Shown: piece after piece, positions 8,294-18,687 of the stretch | Layout of the letters: each line of letters begins with the position of its first letter | Numbering within the stretch: the stretch's first letter is position 1 | NCBI GenBank assembly: GCA_945860725.1 | Contig: CAMAQZ010000016.1 | Location: 1-37,133, forward strand | From: Klebsiella pneumoniae | GTDB lineage: Bacteria > Pseudomonadota > Gammaproteobacteria > Steroidobacterales > Steroidobacteraceae | Direction of reading: 5' to 3' | DNA length: 37,133 nucleotides | The notes under the pieces: model-generated | The model's input: the letters and a program-made list of their open reading frames with translations, nothing else | Databases searched by the model: none | Told to the model about the DNA's origin: nothing | Program-made: the position numbers and the translations under genes

Positions 8294-8851
8294 CGAGAGG
8301 AATTCGCGGCGCGTATCGGCATTGGTCTTGATGCTGCCCCGCAAGGCGGAGGTGACCGTCGCAGTGCCGGTGTGGCGGACCCCACGAGATTCCATGCACA
8401 TGTGGCGACATTCGATCACCACTGCCACGCCCCGCGCCTTGAGGTTGCTGTCGAGCGCATCGGCGATCTGGTTGGTGAGCCGTTCCTGGACCTGCAGCCG
8501 TCGGCCGAAGATTTCGACCAACCTCGATATCTTTGAGAGCCCGAGGATGCGCTTATCGGGCACATAGCCGACATGGGCCTTGCCGAAGAACGGCGCGAGG
8601 TGGTGCTCGCACAAAGAATAGACGGGAATGTCGCGGACGATCACCATCTCATCGACGCTCTGCGCGCCGTCCTCGAAGGATTTGAGGATATCCTCCGGGT
8701 TCATGCGGTAGCCGCGGGTGTATTCCTCCCAAGCCTTCAGGAAGCGTGCCGGGGTCTCGAGCAGACCTTCTCGATCGGGATCCTCGCCGATGTAGCCGAG
8801 CAACCGGCGAACGGCTGCGAGGTCTTCGGGTGTATGGGTCGGTCTATCCAT
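8279..8851 (-). CDS. folE: GTP cyclohydrolase I
   Basis: 190 residues from ATG 8851, with GGAGAG about 8 nt upstream; a longer frame exists but the extra residues run inside lipB and resemble nothing in the family. The enzyme turns GTP into 7,8-dihydroneopterin triphosphate, the first step to tetrahydrofolate. The zinc ligands are seen in [10 protein letters not shown] and ECRHMCM, and the GTP-binding core in [16 protein letters not shown] and [11 protein letters not shown]. The start overlaps the end of lipB by 8 bp (ATGGATAG), so it is the last gene of a lipA-lipB-folE transcript, an unusual partner for the lipoate genes. It is convergent with ybeD at a distance of 8 bp. Confidence 0.95.
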   Translation of the reverse strand: MDRPTHTPEDLAAVRRLLGYIGEDPDREGLLETPARFLKAWEEYTRGYRMNPEDILKSFEDGAQSVDEMVIVRDIPVYSLCEHHLAPFFGKAHVGYVPDKRILGLSKISRLVEIFGRRLQVQERLTNQIADALDSNLKARGVAVVIECRHMCMESRGVRHTGTATVTSALRGSIKTNADTRREFLSLIGR

Positions 8852-9473
8852 GGCAACGGCTCTCCAAAGATCGGTGCAGTTCCGGGACAAGCACGCCTGC
8901 CACAGCTGCGATTTCACGCGGTCCGCCAAGCGCCGCCAACTGGGTCATCGCCAGCCCTTCGAAGCCGCAGGGGTTGATCCTGCTGAACGGGCCGAGATCC
9001 ATGTCGACATTGATTGACACGCCATGATAACTCGCCCCACGTCGGACCCGTATACCGACGCTCGCCAGTTTGGCGCCCTCCACATACACCCCCGGGGCAC
9101 CGGGCCGAGTGGCCGCCACGATGCCGAAACTGGCAGCGGTGGCGATCACCGCCTGTTCGAGGGCTGTGACCAGATCGCGCACGCCAAGTCCTGCACGGCG
9201 CAGGTCAATGAGCGGATAGACCACGAGCTGCCCGGGGCCGTGGTAGGTCACCTGCCCGCCGCGATCGACCTGCACCACCGGGATGTCACCCGGCGCGAGC
9301 AGGTGGGCGGGATCTGCGTTCATGCCCAGTGTGAAGACCGGCTCGTGCTCGAGCACCCAGAGTTCATCCGGGGTATCGACTCCGCGCTGATCGGTGAAGG
9401 CCTGCATCGCACGCCAGGTGTCGAGATACCGGGCGCGGCCGAGTTCACGGACGCATAGGGGAAGATCCCGCAT
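8844..9473 (-). CDS. lipB: Octanoyl-[acyl-carrier-protein]:protein octanoyltransferase
   Basis: 209 residues. It moves octanoyl groups from ACP to lipoyl domains of 2-oxoacid dehydrogenases and the glycine cleavage H protein. The motifs are [21 protein letters not shown] (about residues 71-91), [11 protein letters not shown] with the active-site lysine, [18 protein letters not shown], and INPCGFEG with the catalytic cysteine. The start overlaps the 3' end of lipA by 29 bp, and the stop lies within the folE start. In E. coli the order is ybeD-lipB-lipA on one strand; here lipA comes first and both lipA and lipB are reversed relative to ybeD. Confidence 0.96.
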   Translation of the reverse strand: MRDLPLCVRELGRARYLDTWRAMQAFTDQRGVDTPDELWVLEHEPVFTLGMNADPAHLLAPGDIPVVQVDRGGQVTYHGPGQLVVYPLIDLRRAGLGVRDLVTALEQAVIATAASFGIVAATRPGAPGVYVEGAKLASVGIRVRRGASYHGVSINVDMDLGPFSRINPCGFEGLAMTQLAALGGPREIAAVAGVLVPELHRSLESRCHG

Positions 9474-10467
9474 TCACCACACCGGCGTTGTTACCCGCGA
9501 GCGCCTGCTCGGCGCGATAGCTCGATCGCACCAACGGTCCCGAGACGCATTCGCGGAAGCCTCGCGCCAGCGCCCACTCCCGGTAGCGATCGAACTCCTC
9601 CGGCGCCACGAAACGCGCCACCGACAGGTGGTTCACGGTCGGCTGCAGATACTGGCCGAGCGTCAGCAGGTCGACTTCGTGTGCCCGCAGGTCGTCCATC
9701 GACTCGCGCAGTTCGTCATCGGTCTCGCCGAGGCCGAGCATGATGCTCGACTTGGTGAGCACCTCCGGGCGGCGCCGCTTGGCATGGGCCAGCACCCGCA
9801 GCGTCTGCTCGTAACCGGCGCGCGGATCGCGCACCGGATGGGTCAAGCGCCGTACGGTCTCGACGTTCTGCGCGAACACTTCGAGACCCGAGTCGACCAC
9901 GGTATCGATATCCGCCGCCACCCCCTGGAAATCGGGCACCAAAGCCTCGACGGCGGTCTCTGGCATCAGCGTCTTGATCTCCCGCACCGTGGCCGCGAAA
10001 TGTGCAGCGCCCCCGTCGGGCAGATCGTCGCGGTTGACCGAGGTGAGCACCACATAACGGAGGCCCATGAGCTGTACGGTGCGCGCCGCATTGCGCGGCT
10101 CTTCAGGATCGAGCCAGCCACGCGGGTTGCCGGTGTCGACGGCGCAGAAGCGACAGGCCCGCGTGCAGACCTCGCCCATCAACATCAAGGTCGCCGTGCC
10201 GGCGTTCCAACATTCGCCGATGTTTGGGCATTTCGCCTCTTCACAGACTGTGGCGAGGCGGTGCTCGCGCACCGTCTGGCGCACGATCTCGTAACGGGCG
10301 CCACCGGCAAACGGCGCCTTGAGCCAACGCGGCTTGCCACCCGGCACCCGGACCGGTGCGGCGGCGGTCGCCTTGATGCCGTCGCGGATCGCGTTGAAGC
10401 CCTGTGGGGTGCGATATTTCAGGCCGCTCGCAGGGCGCGGGACCGGGTCGCGGGATTCTTCGTCCAT
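9445..10467 (-). CDS. lipA: Lipoyl synthase (radical SAM)
   Basis: 340 residues. The two iron-sulfur clusters are visible: the auxiliary cluster motif C-x4-C-x5-C in [12 protein letters not shown], and the radical-SAM motif C-x3-C-x2-C in CTRACRFC. Later landmarks are [41 protein letters not shown], and the conserved RSSY serine near the end. The enzyme inserts two sulfurs into the octanoyl chain made by LipB. About 20 residues follow the RSSY motif, and this tail overlaps the lipB start. There is no Shine-Dalgarno sequence before ATG 10467; the upstream bases read TACACT then 7 nt to the start, which may mean a leaderless mRNA. Confidence 0.96.
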   Translation of the reverse strand: MDEESRDPVPRPASGLKYRTPQGFNAIRDGIKATAAAPVRVPGGKPRWLKAPFAGGARYEIVRQTVREHRLATVCEEAKCPNIGECWNAGTATLMLMGEVCTRACRFCAVDTGNPRGWLDPEEPRNAARTVQLMGLRYVVLTSVNRDDLPDGGAAHFAATVREIKTLMPETAVEALVPDFQGVAADIDTVVDSGLEVFAQNVETVRRLTHPVRDPRAGYEQTLRVLAHAKRRRPEVLTKSSIMLGLGETDDELRESMDDLRAHEVDLLTLGQYLQPTVNHLSVARFVAPEEFDRYREWALARGFRECVSGPLVRSSYRAEQALAGNNAGVVNAGSSPMRP

Positions 10468-10480
10468 GGGGAATAGTGTA

Positions 10481-10495
10481 CGCGCCGCTGGCGCG
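10481..10495. other. Inverted repeat between murU and lipA
   Basis: CGCGCC (10481-10486), GCT loop, GGCGCG (10490-10495): a perfect 6-bp GC stem in the 47-bp gap between the murU stop and the lipA start. On the transcribed (minus) strand it is followed by TACACTATTCCCC, not a T-tract, so it is not a classical terminator. It could be a weak stop for amgK-murU or part of the lipA control region. Confidence 0.4.
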
Positions 10496-10514
10496 CTTCG
10501 TCGCTCGTCCGTCG

Positions 10515-12268
<1,754 letters not shown>

Positions 12269-12294
12269 GAAATCTGCAGGGTGCGGGAGGGGCT

Positions 12295-12308
12295 GCCATT
12301 ATAATGGC
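12295..12308. promoter_or_regulatory. 14-bp perfect palindrome carrying a TATAAT -10 on each strand (amgK/lptD)
   Basis: GCCATTATAATGGC reads the same on both strands. It contains TATAAT at 12300-12305 on the plus strand (toward lptD) and at 12303-12298 on the minus strand (toward amgK). The whole amgK-lptD gap is 46 bp. Neither direction has a recognisable -35 at 16-18 bp. For lptD the predicted transcript would start about 3 nt before ATG 12315; for amgK the leader would be about 22 nt. The palindrome could also be an operator. Confidence 0.5.
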
Positions 12309-12314
12309 GCACCC

Positions 12315-14621
12315 ATGTCGCTGCCGCCTCGCCACGCGACCCTTTTTCCGGCCCTGCCCTATGCGCTGCTGGTCATTGTGTCGTGTGCGGCGATGTCACC
12401 GTTGCTGCAGGCCGAGGCGGTCACCCCGCCGCCCCTCGAGAGCCGTCCGCTGCGCTGCCCGGCGCCCTCGTCAGTGCGCGAAGCACTGCTCGCAAGCACC
12501 CCCCCAGACGCGCCGCGAGCCGCGGACGGGGCGACCCGGGCGACGCCGACGGCGGACACCGAGCCTCGCATTGAGATCAGCAGCGATTCCGCAGTGCTTG
12601 GGTCCGGCGGCGACGCGGTGCTTACCGGCGATGTGCGCGTCACCCAAGGCGAACGCATCCTGTCCGCAGAGGACGTCACCTACGATGCCAAGACGAACCT
12701 CTTTAAGGTCGACGGTACCGTCCGATATAGCGACCCCTCGCTCGAGGTCGCTGGCCGCGGCGGACGCTACGACCCCGCCGGTGGTGCCGCATTCGAGGAC
12801 GCGACCTTCGAGTTGCCCGAGCGACCGGCCCGCGGGGCGGCGGAACGCCTCGAGTTCGATGCAGACGGCGACATCCGACTGCAGGAAGTCTGGTTCAGCA
12901 CCTGCCCCGCCGCGAACCCGGACTGGCGGATACGCGCCCGCAACATCGAGCTCGACATGGTCGGGCGCAACGGCACCGGCCGCGATGCCACGGTCGAGTT
13001 CATGGGCGTGCCGATCCTCTACCTCCCTTGGATCTCGTTCCCGGTCGGCGACCAGAGAAAGAGCGGGTTCCTCTTCCCGAGCGTCGGATTCAGTTCGCGC
13101 AGCGGTGTCGAAGTCGGTGTGCCCTACTACTTCAACCTCGCCCCCAACCACGATCTCACCTTCGATCCGATGTTCCACGGACGGCGCGGCGTCGATCTCG
13201 GCGGCCGCTACCGCTACCTCACCGAGCGCCACGCAGGACGACTGCAGGCGCGGGTACTGCCGTCCGACATGCTGAAAGACAACGAGCGCCATTGGCTGCA
13301 ATGGCGGCACGATGGCGACCTCGGATCCGGCTGGCATATCGATGTCGATGCGCAACAGGTCAGCGATCCGGAGTATTTCGAGGATTTCTCCCACAGCGGA
13401 TCCGACTCGAGCACCACTTTCCTCGACCAAGTGATGAGCGTCTCGTACGAGGATGAACGATGGGCGTTGCTCGGTGAGATCAGGGATTTCCAGACCATCG
13501 ACCGAGCGCTGGCGCCGCTCGACCGTCCTTACGCCACATTGCCGCGACTGCTCGCCCGAGGCGATCTGGCTTTCGGATCCGATCACCGGCTGCTCGCAAG
13601 CATGGACGCCGAGCTGGTCCGCTTCGACCGCGATGTGGGGGTCACCGGCTGGCGCCTCGACGCCCGGCCCCAGTTAGGGCTCTCGTTCGATCGGCCGGGT
13701 TGGTTCGCCAGACCTGGCGTCGCTTGGCGTCATACCCGTTACGATCTCGCGGGCGTGACCCGCGGCCCGGGTTCGCTGCGTCGCGACCTGCCATCAGCCT
13801 GGGTCGATGTCGGACTGCGTCTCGAGCGACCGGCCGTCGATGCGGCTGCGCGACGGGTCACGCTCGAGCCCCGCATGCTTTATCTTTGGACGCCGTTCCG
13901 CGACCAAGAGGCCTTGCCGATCTTCGACACCGCCCTGCCCGATCTCGACTTTGGTCAGCTCTTCAGCACCGAGCGCTATGTCGGTGCGGATCGGGTCGCC
14001 GATGCGAATCAACTGAGCCTGGGCGCGACCACCCGCGTCTATGACGATCGCGGGCGACAACTGCTGTCGGCGACGGTCGGCCAGATCAGGTATTTTGAAG
14101 CATCGCGCGTGCGGCTCCCCGATGAGCCAAGCCCGCGTCGCCGCGAATCTGATCTGGTGGCCGAAGTGAGTGTGTCGGCTTGGAGCCATTGGACGGCCGA
14201 TTTCGGCCTGCAATGGAACACCCGTGACGAGCTTCGTGAGCGCAACAGTTTCCGGCTGCGCTACAGCCCGGACCCGGTACGCGCCCTGAACCTCTCCTAC
14301 AACTTCCAGCAGGGCGGCCTCGAGCAGGCCGAGGTCTCAGGTGCCTGGCCGCTCACCCAGCGCTGGAGCGCTTTCGGCAAGCTGGTGCACGATCTGCAAT
14401 CGGATTCCGGTCTCGAGCATTTCGCGGGCTTGGAGTTCCGCTCCTGCTGTTGGCGGCTGCGAGCGGTCGGCCGACGCTATATCTCGAGCCGCACGGGCGA
14501 TCGCGACACCCAGTTCTACCTGCAACTTGAACTGAACGGCCTCTCGAGTGTCGGAAGTGGGGCTGACGCTTTCCTCGACGAGGCATTTCGTGGATACTCA
14601 CAGTCAAGCGTAACCCGCTGA
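12315..14621 (+). CDS. lptD: LPS-assembly protein LptD
   Basis: 768 residues from ATG 12315. A signal peptide (to about residue 35) precedes an OstA/LptA-like periplasmic domain (about 85-215), then a large outer-membrane beta-barrel with the MGVPILYLPWISFPVGDQRKSG plug-strand region. All four disulfide cysteines known from E. coli LptD have counterparts: C48, C197 and the C711-C712 pair, implying the same oxidative maturation. The protein inserts LPS into the outer leaflet with LptE. There is no Shine-Dalgarno sequence; a TATAAT ends 9 nt before the start, suggesting a near-leaderless mRNA. surA, whose product helps fold LptD, follows after 29 bp. Confidence 0.95.
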   Translation: MSLPPRHATLFPALPYALLVIVSCAAMSPLLQAEAVTPPPLESRPLRCPAPSSVREALLASTPPDAPRAADGATRATPTADTEPRIEISSDSAVLGSGGDAVLTGDVRVTQGERILSAEDVTYDAKTNLFKVDGTVRYSDPSLEVAGRGGRYDPAGGAAFEDATFELPERPARGAAERLEFDADGDIRLQEVWFSTCPAANPDWRIRARNIELDMVGRNGTGRDATVEFMGVPILYLPWISFPVGDQRKSGFLFPSVGFSSRSGVEVGVPYYFNLAPNHDLTFDPMFHGRRGVDLGGRYRYLTERHAGRLQARVLPSDMLKDNERHWLQWRHDGDLGSGWHIDVDAQQVSDPEYFEDFSHSGSDSSTTFLDQVMSVSYEDERWALLGEIRDFQTIDRALAPLDRPYATLPRLLARGDLAFGSDHRLLASMDAELVRFDRDVGVTGWRLDARPQLGLSFDRPGWFARPGVAWRHTRYDLAGVTRGPGSLRRDLPSAWVDVGLRLERPAVDAAARRVTLEPRMLYLWTPFRDQEALPIFDTALPDLDFGQLFSTERYVGADRVADANQLSLGATTRVYDDRGRQLLSATVGQIRYFEASRVRLPDEPSPRRRESDLVAEVSVSAWSHWTADFGLQWNTRDELRERNSFRLRYSPDPVRALNLSYNFQQGGLEQAEVSGAWPLTQRWSAFGKLVHDLQSDSGLEHFAGLEFRSCCWRLRAVGRRYISSRTGDRDTQFYLQLELNGLSSVGSGADAFLDEAFRGYSQSSVTR

Positions 14622-14650
14622 CTTCCAACCGTTTTTCGGAACCGACGCCC

Positions 14651-16000
14651 ATGCTGACCTCACCGACTTTCCATCTGCCCCGCCACTCCGTGTTCGCGCT
14701 GGCCGGCGCGCTCACCCTAGCGTTGACGCTGTCGCTCGCAAGCGGCCCCGTCCACGCCCAAGCGCGTACGCTCTCAGACCGCGGCGAGATGCTCGATCGG
14801 GTCGCTGCAGTGGTCAACGACGGGGTGGTGCTCAGCAGCGAACTCGATGAACAGGTCGCCGAGATCACAACGCGCATCAGCGGCCAAGGCATGGAGATGC
14901 CGCCCGCCGCTGTGCTGCGCCAACAGGTGCTCGACCGGCTGGTGCTGCAGGAGATCCAGATGCAGCGTGCGCAACGCGCCGGTATCCGTATCAACGACGA
15001 GGCGCTCAATTCAGCGCTCGCCGATGTCGCGCAGCGCAACGGCATCCCTCTCGCAGACCTGCCCAAGGTGCTCGCCTCGCAAGGTGTCGACTACAACGCC
15101 TACCGCGAGAGCGTACGCCGCGAGATGACCACCCAAGTGCTCAGGCAGCGCGATGTACTGCAACGCATCAATGTCTCCCCGCGGGAGATCGAGCAGTTCA
15201 TCGCCAAGGACAAGAACCGCCCCTCCGAAGCCAATGAATACAACCTCTCTCACATCCTCATCGCTGTGCCGCAGGACCCCTCGACGCAGCAACTCGAGGA
15301 AGCCGCGCGGCGCGCCGAGGATGTCAGTCGCCGGGCACGCGCCGGTGAGGATTTCGCCCAGCTCGCGATCGCCAACTCCAACAGCCAGACGGCCTTGGAG
15401 GGCGGTGCGCTCGGTTGGCGTCGCGGTCCGGAGATCCCCACGGTGCTGGCAGACCTCGTGGTGCAGCTCAAGGCCGGTGAGACCAGTGAGCCCCTGCGCA
15501 CGCCCTCGGGTTACCACATCGTGAGGCTCAACGAACTGCGCGGCGAAGCGGCGCAAGGTCTCGTGGAACAGACCCAAGCACGCCACATCCTGCTCAAGCC
15601 CACCGAGATCCAGGACGACGCCACGGTCGAGCAGCGGTTGCGCGCGGTGCGCGAGCGCATCCTCAAGGGCGAGGACTTTGCCGGTCTCGCCAAGACATTA
15701 TCTGAAGACCCGGGGTCTGCGACCGAGGGCGGCAACCTGGGCTGGACCACGCCCGGTACCTTCGTGCCGGAGTTCGACAAGGCCCTGGCGGCCCTGCAGC
15801 AGGACGAGATCAGCCAGCCGTTCCGCAGCCAGTTCGGTTGGCACATTGTGCAGTTGCTCGGCCGGCGGCAATTCGACAACACCGAGGAGATGCGGCGCCA
15901 GCGCGCCTTCATGCAGCTCCGTGAAAGCAAGGCCGAAGAAGAGATCGAGCTCTGGCTGCGGCGACTGCGCGACGAGGCGTATGTCGACGTCAAGACCTGA
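14651..16000 (+). CDS. surA: Periplasmic chaperone / peptidyl-prolyl isomerase SurA
   Basis: 449 residues. A signal peptide ends near PVHAQA (about residue 37). The SurA N-terminal domain follows (DRVAAVVNDGVVLSSEL onward), then two parvulin (PpiC) domains: about residues 195-295, with LSHILIAVP and GGALGWRRG, and about 310-410, with ARHILLKP and GGNLGWTTPGTFVPEF. A short C-terminal helix closes the core. SurA escorts outer-membrane proteins, LptD above all, to the Bam complex. The order lptD-surA-pdxA-rsmA is widely kept in gammaproteobacteria. The 3' end overlaps pdxA by 20 bp. Confidence 0.96.
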   Translation: MLTSPTFHLPRHSVFALAGALTLALTLSLASGPVHAQARTLSDRGEMLDRVAAVVNDGVVLSSELDEQVAEITTRISGQGMEMPPAAVLRQQVLDRLVLQEIQMQRAQRAGIRINDEALNSALADVAQRNGIPLADLPKVLASQGVDYNAYRESVRREMTTQVLRQRDVLQRINVSPREIEQFIAKDKNRPSEANEYNLSHILIAVPQDPSTQQLEEAARRAEDVSRRARAGEDFAQLAIANSNSQTALEGGALGWRRGPEIPTVLADLVVQLKAGETSEPLRTPSGYHIVRLNELRGEAAQGLVEQTQARHILLKPTEIQDDATVEQRLRAVRERILKGEDFAGLAKTLSEDPGSATEGGNLGWTTPGTFVPEFDKALAALQQDEISQPFRSQFGWHIVQLLGRRQFDNTEEMRRQRAFMQLRESKAEEEIELWLRRLRDEAYVDVKT

Positions 16001-16982
16001 CCGTCCGCGCCTGGTACTGACCGCGGGCGAGCCCGCAGGGATCGGTCCCGAGATCTGCGCCCAGTTGGCTGCCGGTGACGCCGGCGGGCCCATCGACTGC
16101 GAGATCACCCTGCTCGGCGATCGGACGCTGATCACGCAACGCGCGCAGGCTGCAGGTGTGGATCCAGCACGGCTCCACATCGAACATCACCCGCTTGCCG
16201 TCCCCTGTACGGCGGGGCATCCCGACCCGCGCAACGCCGGCCATGTGCTCGCGCTGCTCGATGCCGCGCTAGCAGGACTGCGGGAGGGTCGCTGGGATGC
16301 GATGGTCACGGCACCCGTCCAGAAAAGCACCATCGCCGCATCGGGTGTGGCGTTCTCGGGACACACCGAGTATCTCGCCGAGCGCTGCGGGACATCGCGG
16401 CCGGTGATGATGCTGGTCGCCGGGACCCTTCGGGTGGCGCTTGCAACCACCCATCTGCCGCTGCGTGCTGTACCCGATGCGATCGACACCGCGCTGCTGA
16501 TCGAGGTACTGCACATCATGCATGCCGACCTACGCGACAAGTTCGGCATCGCCGCACCGCGCATCGCGGTCTGCGGGCTGAACCCCCACGCCGGCGAGGA
16601 CGGGCTGCTCGGCGACGAGGATCGGGCGGTGATCGCCCCTGCCATCGCGGCGGCCCGCAACGCCGGACTGCTCGTGCACGGCCCGGTACCGGCGGACACC
16701 GCCTTCGTACCGCGCGAACTCGCGCGAGCCGATGCCGTGCTCGTCATGTACCACGACCAAGGCTTACCGGTGCTGAAGCATGCGGGCTTCGGCCACGCGG
16801 TCAACATCACACTGGGTCTCCCGGTGCTGCGCACCTCAGTGGACCACGGTACTGCGCTCAGCCTCGCAGGGACCGGCCGGGCTGACCCCGGCAGCCTGCG
16901 TGCTGCAGTGGATCTTGCGGCATCGCTCGCTGCGCAGCGCATCGCGGGTCGCACGACAGCGCCTCACGCCTACCGCGGCTGA
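15981..16982 (+). CDS. pdxA: 4-hydroxythreonine-4-phosphate dehydrogenase
   Basis: 333 residues from ATG 15981, inside the last codons of surA; this is the only start that keeps the N-terminal strand before LTAGEPAGIGPEI, and GAGG lies just upstream. PdxA oxidises 4-phosphohydroxy-L-threonine in pyridoxal-phosphate synthesis. Family marks are AGEPAGIGPE, GHTEYLAERCG (metal histidine), CGLNPHAGE, YHDQGLPVLK and TSVDHGTA, with three metal-ligand histidines across these motifs. The length agrees with the family (about 330). Translation is probably coupled to surA through the 20-bp overlap. Confidence 0.95.
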   Translation: MSTSRPDRPRLVLTAGEPAGIGPEICAQLAAGDAGGPIDCEITLLGDRTLITQRAQAAGVDPARLHIEHHPLAVPCTAGHPDPRNAGHVLALLDAALAGLREGRWDAMVTAPVQKSTIAASGVAFSGHTEYLAERCGTSRPVMMLVAGTLRVALATTHLPLRAVPDAIDTALLIEVLHIMHADLRDKFGIAAPRIAVCGLNPHAGEDGLLGDEDRAVIAPAIAAARNAGLLVHGPVPADTAFVPRELARADAVLVMYHDQGLPVLKHAGFGHAVNITLGLPVLRTSVDHGTALSLAGTGRADPGSLRAAVDLAASLAAQRIAGRTTAPHAYRG

Positions 16983-16988
16983 CCCGGC

Positions 16989-17780
16989 ATGGTGTTCGCA
17001 CGCAAGCGTTTCGGTCAGCATTTCCTGCACGACGCACAGGTCATCGACCGCATCGTCGCCGCGATCGGCGCGCGACCGGGTGCGTCGATGGTCGAGATCG
17101 GTCCGGGACATGGCGCGATCACCGAGGGCTTGCTCGCCGCAGCAGGCACGATGGACGCGATCGAGATCGACCGCGACCTCGCCGCTGGACTGCGGACGCG
17201 GCTCGTGCCGCACGGTTTGGTGTTACACGAAGCAGATGCCTTGCGCTTCGACTTCGCCGCACTGGCGGCGCTGCGTGGCCAACGGCTGCGCATCGTGGGC
17301 AATCTGCCCTACAACATCTCGACGCCGCTGATGTTCCATCTACTCGAGACACCGGAGGCGATACACGATCTACACATCATGTTGCAGAAAGAGGTCATCG
17401 ACCGGATCTGCGCCGCACCCGGCAGCGACGACTACGGGCGCCTGACGGTGATGCTTGCGCCCTGGGTACAGGCCGAACACCTCTTCGATGTCGGACCGGA
17501 CGCCTTCCGTCCTGCACCGAGGGTCTGGTCAGCGGTCGCCCGCCTCGCGGTGCGCGAGGTTCCGGCGTTCGCGGTCGATGATCGTTACCGCCGGGTGGTC
17601 GCCGCGGCGTTTTCGCAGCGCCGCAAGACGCTGCGCAACGGCCTACGGACGCTGCTCGATGCCGAAGCGATCGCCGCCTGCGGCATCGACCCCGGCGCGC
17701 GCCCCGAGGTGCTGGCGCCTGCGGCTTTCGCTGCACTCGCGCAATGCCTGCCGCTCACCTCAGCCGTCCGCGGGGACTGA
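16989..17780 (+). CDS. rsmA: 16S rRNA (adenine1518-N6/adenine1519-N6)-dimethyltransferase
   Basis: 263 residues (also called KsgA). The N-terminal RKRFGQHFLHD is diagnostic, followed by the SAM-binding VEIGPGHGAITEGLL and the catalytic N105-L-P-Y, then a small C-terminal domain with FSQRRKTLRN. It dimethylates two adjacent adenines in helix 45 of 16S rRNA late in 30S assembly. It starts 6 bp after pdxA and ends 4 bp before apaH. In most relatives apaG sits between rsmA and apaH; it is absent here. Confidence 0.96.
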   Translation: MVFARKRFGQHFLHDAQVIDRIVAAIGARPGASMVEIGPGHGAITEGLLAAAGTMDAIEIDRDLAAGLRTRLVPHGLVLHEADALRFDFAALAALRGQRLRIVGNLPYNISTPLMFHLLETPEAIHDLHIMLQKEVIDRICAAPGSDDYGRLTVMLAPWVQAEHLFDVGPDAFRPAPRVWSAVARLAVREVPAFAVDDRYRRVVAAAFSQRRKTLRNGLRTLLDAEAIAACGIDPGARPEVLAPAAFAALAQCLPLTSAVRGD

Positions 17781-17784
17781 GGTC

Positions 17785-18627
17785 ATGGCGCGGATCGCGA
17801 TCGGCGACCTCCAGGGCTGCCTCAACGAATTGCGCGACCTGCTGCAGGCGGCGCGATTTTCGGCTGACCGCGACCAGCTCTGGTTCGTCGGAGATCTCGT
17901 CAACCGCGGGCCCGATTCGCTCGATGTGCTGCGCTTCGTGCGCGCGCTCGGCGACAACGCACGCGTGGTGCTCGGCAACCACGACCTGCACCTCCTTGCT
18001 GTGGCCTGCGGCAGCGGCGCCCGACGATTGCGCAAGGATGACACGCTCGATGCCGTGCTCGAGGCACCGGATCGCAGGCTGCTGCTCGACTGGTTGATGA
18101 CGCGGCCGCTCGCCGTGCACGCGTCGGCCGTACGCGATGGCCGCGAGGATCTCATGGTGCATGCCGGCGTAGTGCCTCAATGGAGCGTGGCCGAGACCCT
18201 GCAATACGCCGCGGAGGTCGAGACCGCCCTGCGCACCGATCCAGTGGCATTGCTCGATACCCTGTACGGCAACGAGCCGGACCGATGGGATCCCGCACTC
18301 ACCGGTGCGGCGCGCCGACGCTTCATCATCAACGCGCTCACCCGCATGCGCTTCGTCGATGGCGAGGGGCGCCTCGACCTGAAGCGGAAAGGCAGCGCCA
18401 CCGACACACCACCCGGCTGGTTCCCGTGGTTCGATGCACCCGGCCGACGCAGTACCGAGGCCAGGGTGGTGATCGGTCACTGGTCGACGCTCGGATTCGT
18501 GCTGCGGGACGACCTGCTCGCGCTCGACACCGGTTGTGTGTGGGGCGGAGCGCTCACGGCGGTCTCCCTCGACGATCCCTCGTGCCGTTGGCAGGTCCCC
18601 TGCGCGTCACACCGTCTACCCAGCTAG
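17785..18627 (+). CDS. apaH: Symmetrical bis(5'-nucleosyl)-tetraphosphatase
   Basis: 280 residues from ATG 17785, with GGGGA 8 nt upstream at the end of rsmA. It is a calcineurin-type phosphoesterase with IGDLQGC (metal ligands), FVGDLVNRGPDSLD and VVLGNHDLHLL, and a late VIGHWSTLG that supplies a metal histidine. ApaH splits Ap4A into two ADP and can also remove Np4 caps from RNA. The length matches E. coli ApaH (about 280). It is the last gene of the lptD-surA-pdxA-rsmA-apaH run. Confidence 0.94.
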   Translation: MARIAIGDLQGCLNELRDLLQAARFSADRDQLWFVGDLVNRGPDSLDVLRFVRALGDNARVVLGNHDLHLLAVACGSGARRLRKDDTLDAVLEAPDRRLLLDWLMTRPLAVHASAVRDGREDLMVHAGVVPQWSVAETLQYAAEVETALRTDPVALLDTLYGNEPDRWDPALTGAARRRFIINALTRMRFVDGEGRLDLKRKGSATDTPPGWFPWFDAPGRRSTEARVVIGHWSTLGFVLRDDLLALDTGCVWGGALTAVSLDDPSCRWQVPCASHRLPS

Positions 18628-18687
18628 AATCCGAACGTCTCGTCCAACCCACCCTGCAGCCGGTGTCGCGCCGGCACGAGCAACCCC

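Noticed and set aside
9394-10476. 360-residue plus-strand frame over lipA
   Set aside because: Antisense shadow of lipA, whose iron-sulfur motifs are intact.
18625-18630. TAGAAT as -10 for the fumarase gene
   Set aside because: It coincides with the apaH stop codon, has no -35 at 16-18 bp (TTGGCA is 31 bp away), and supports no clear start.
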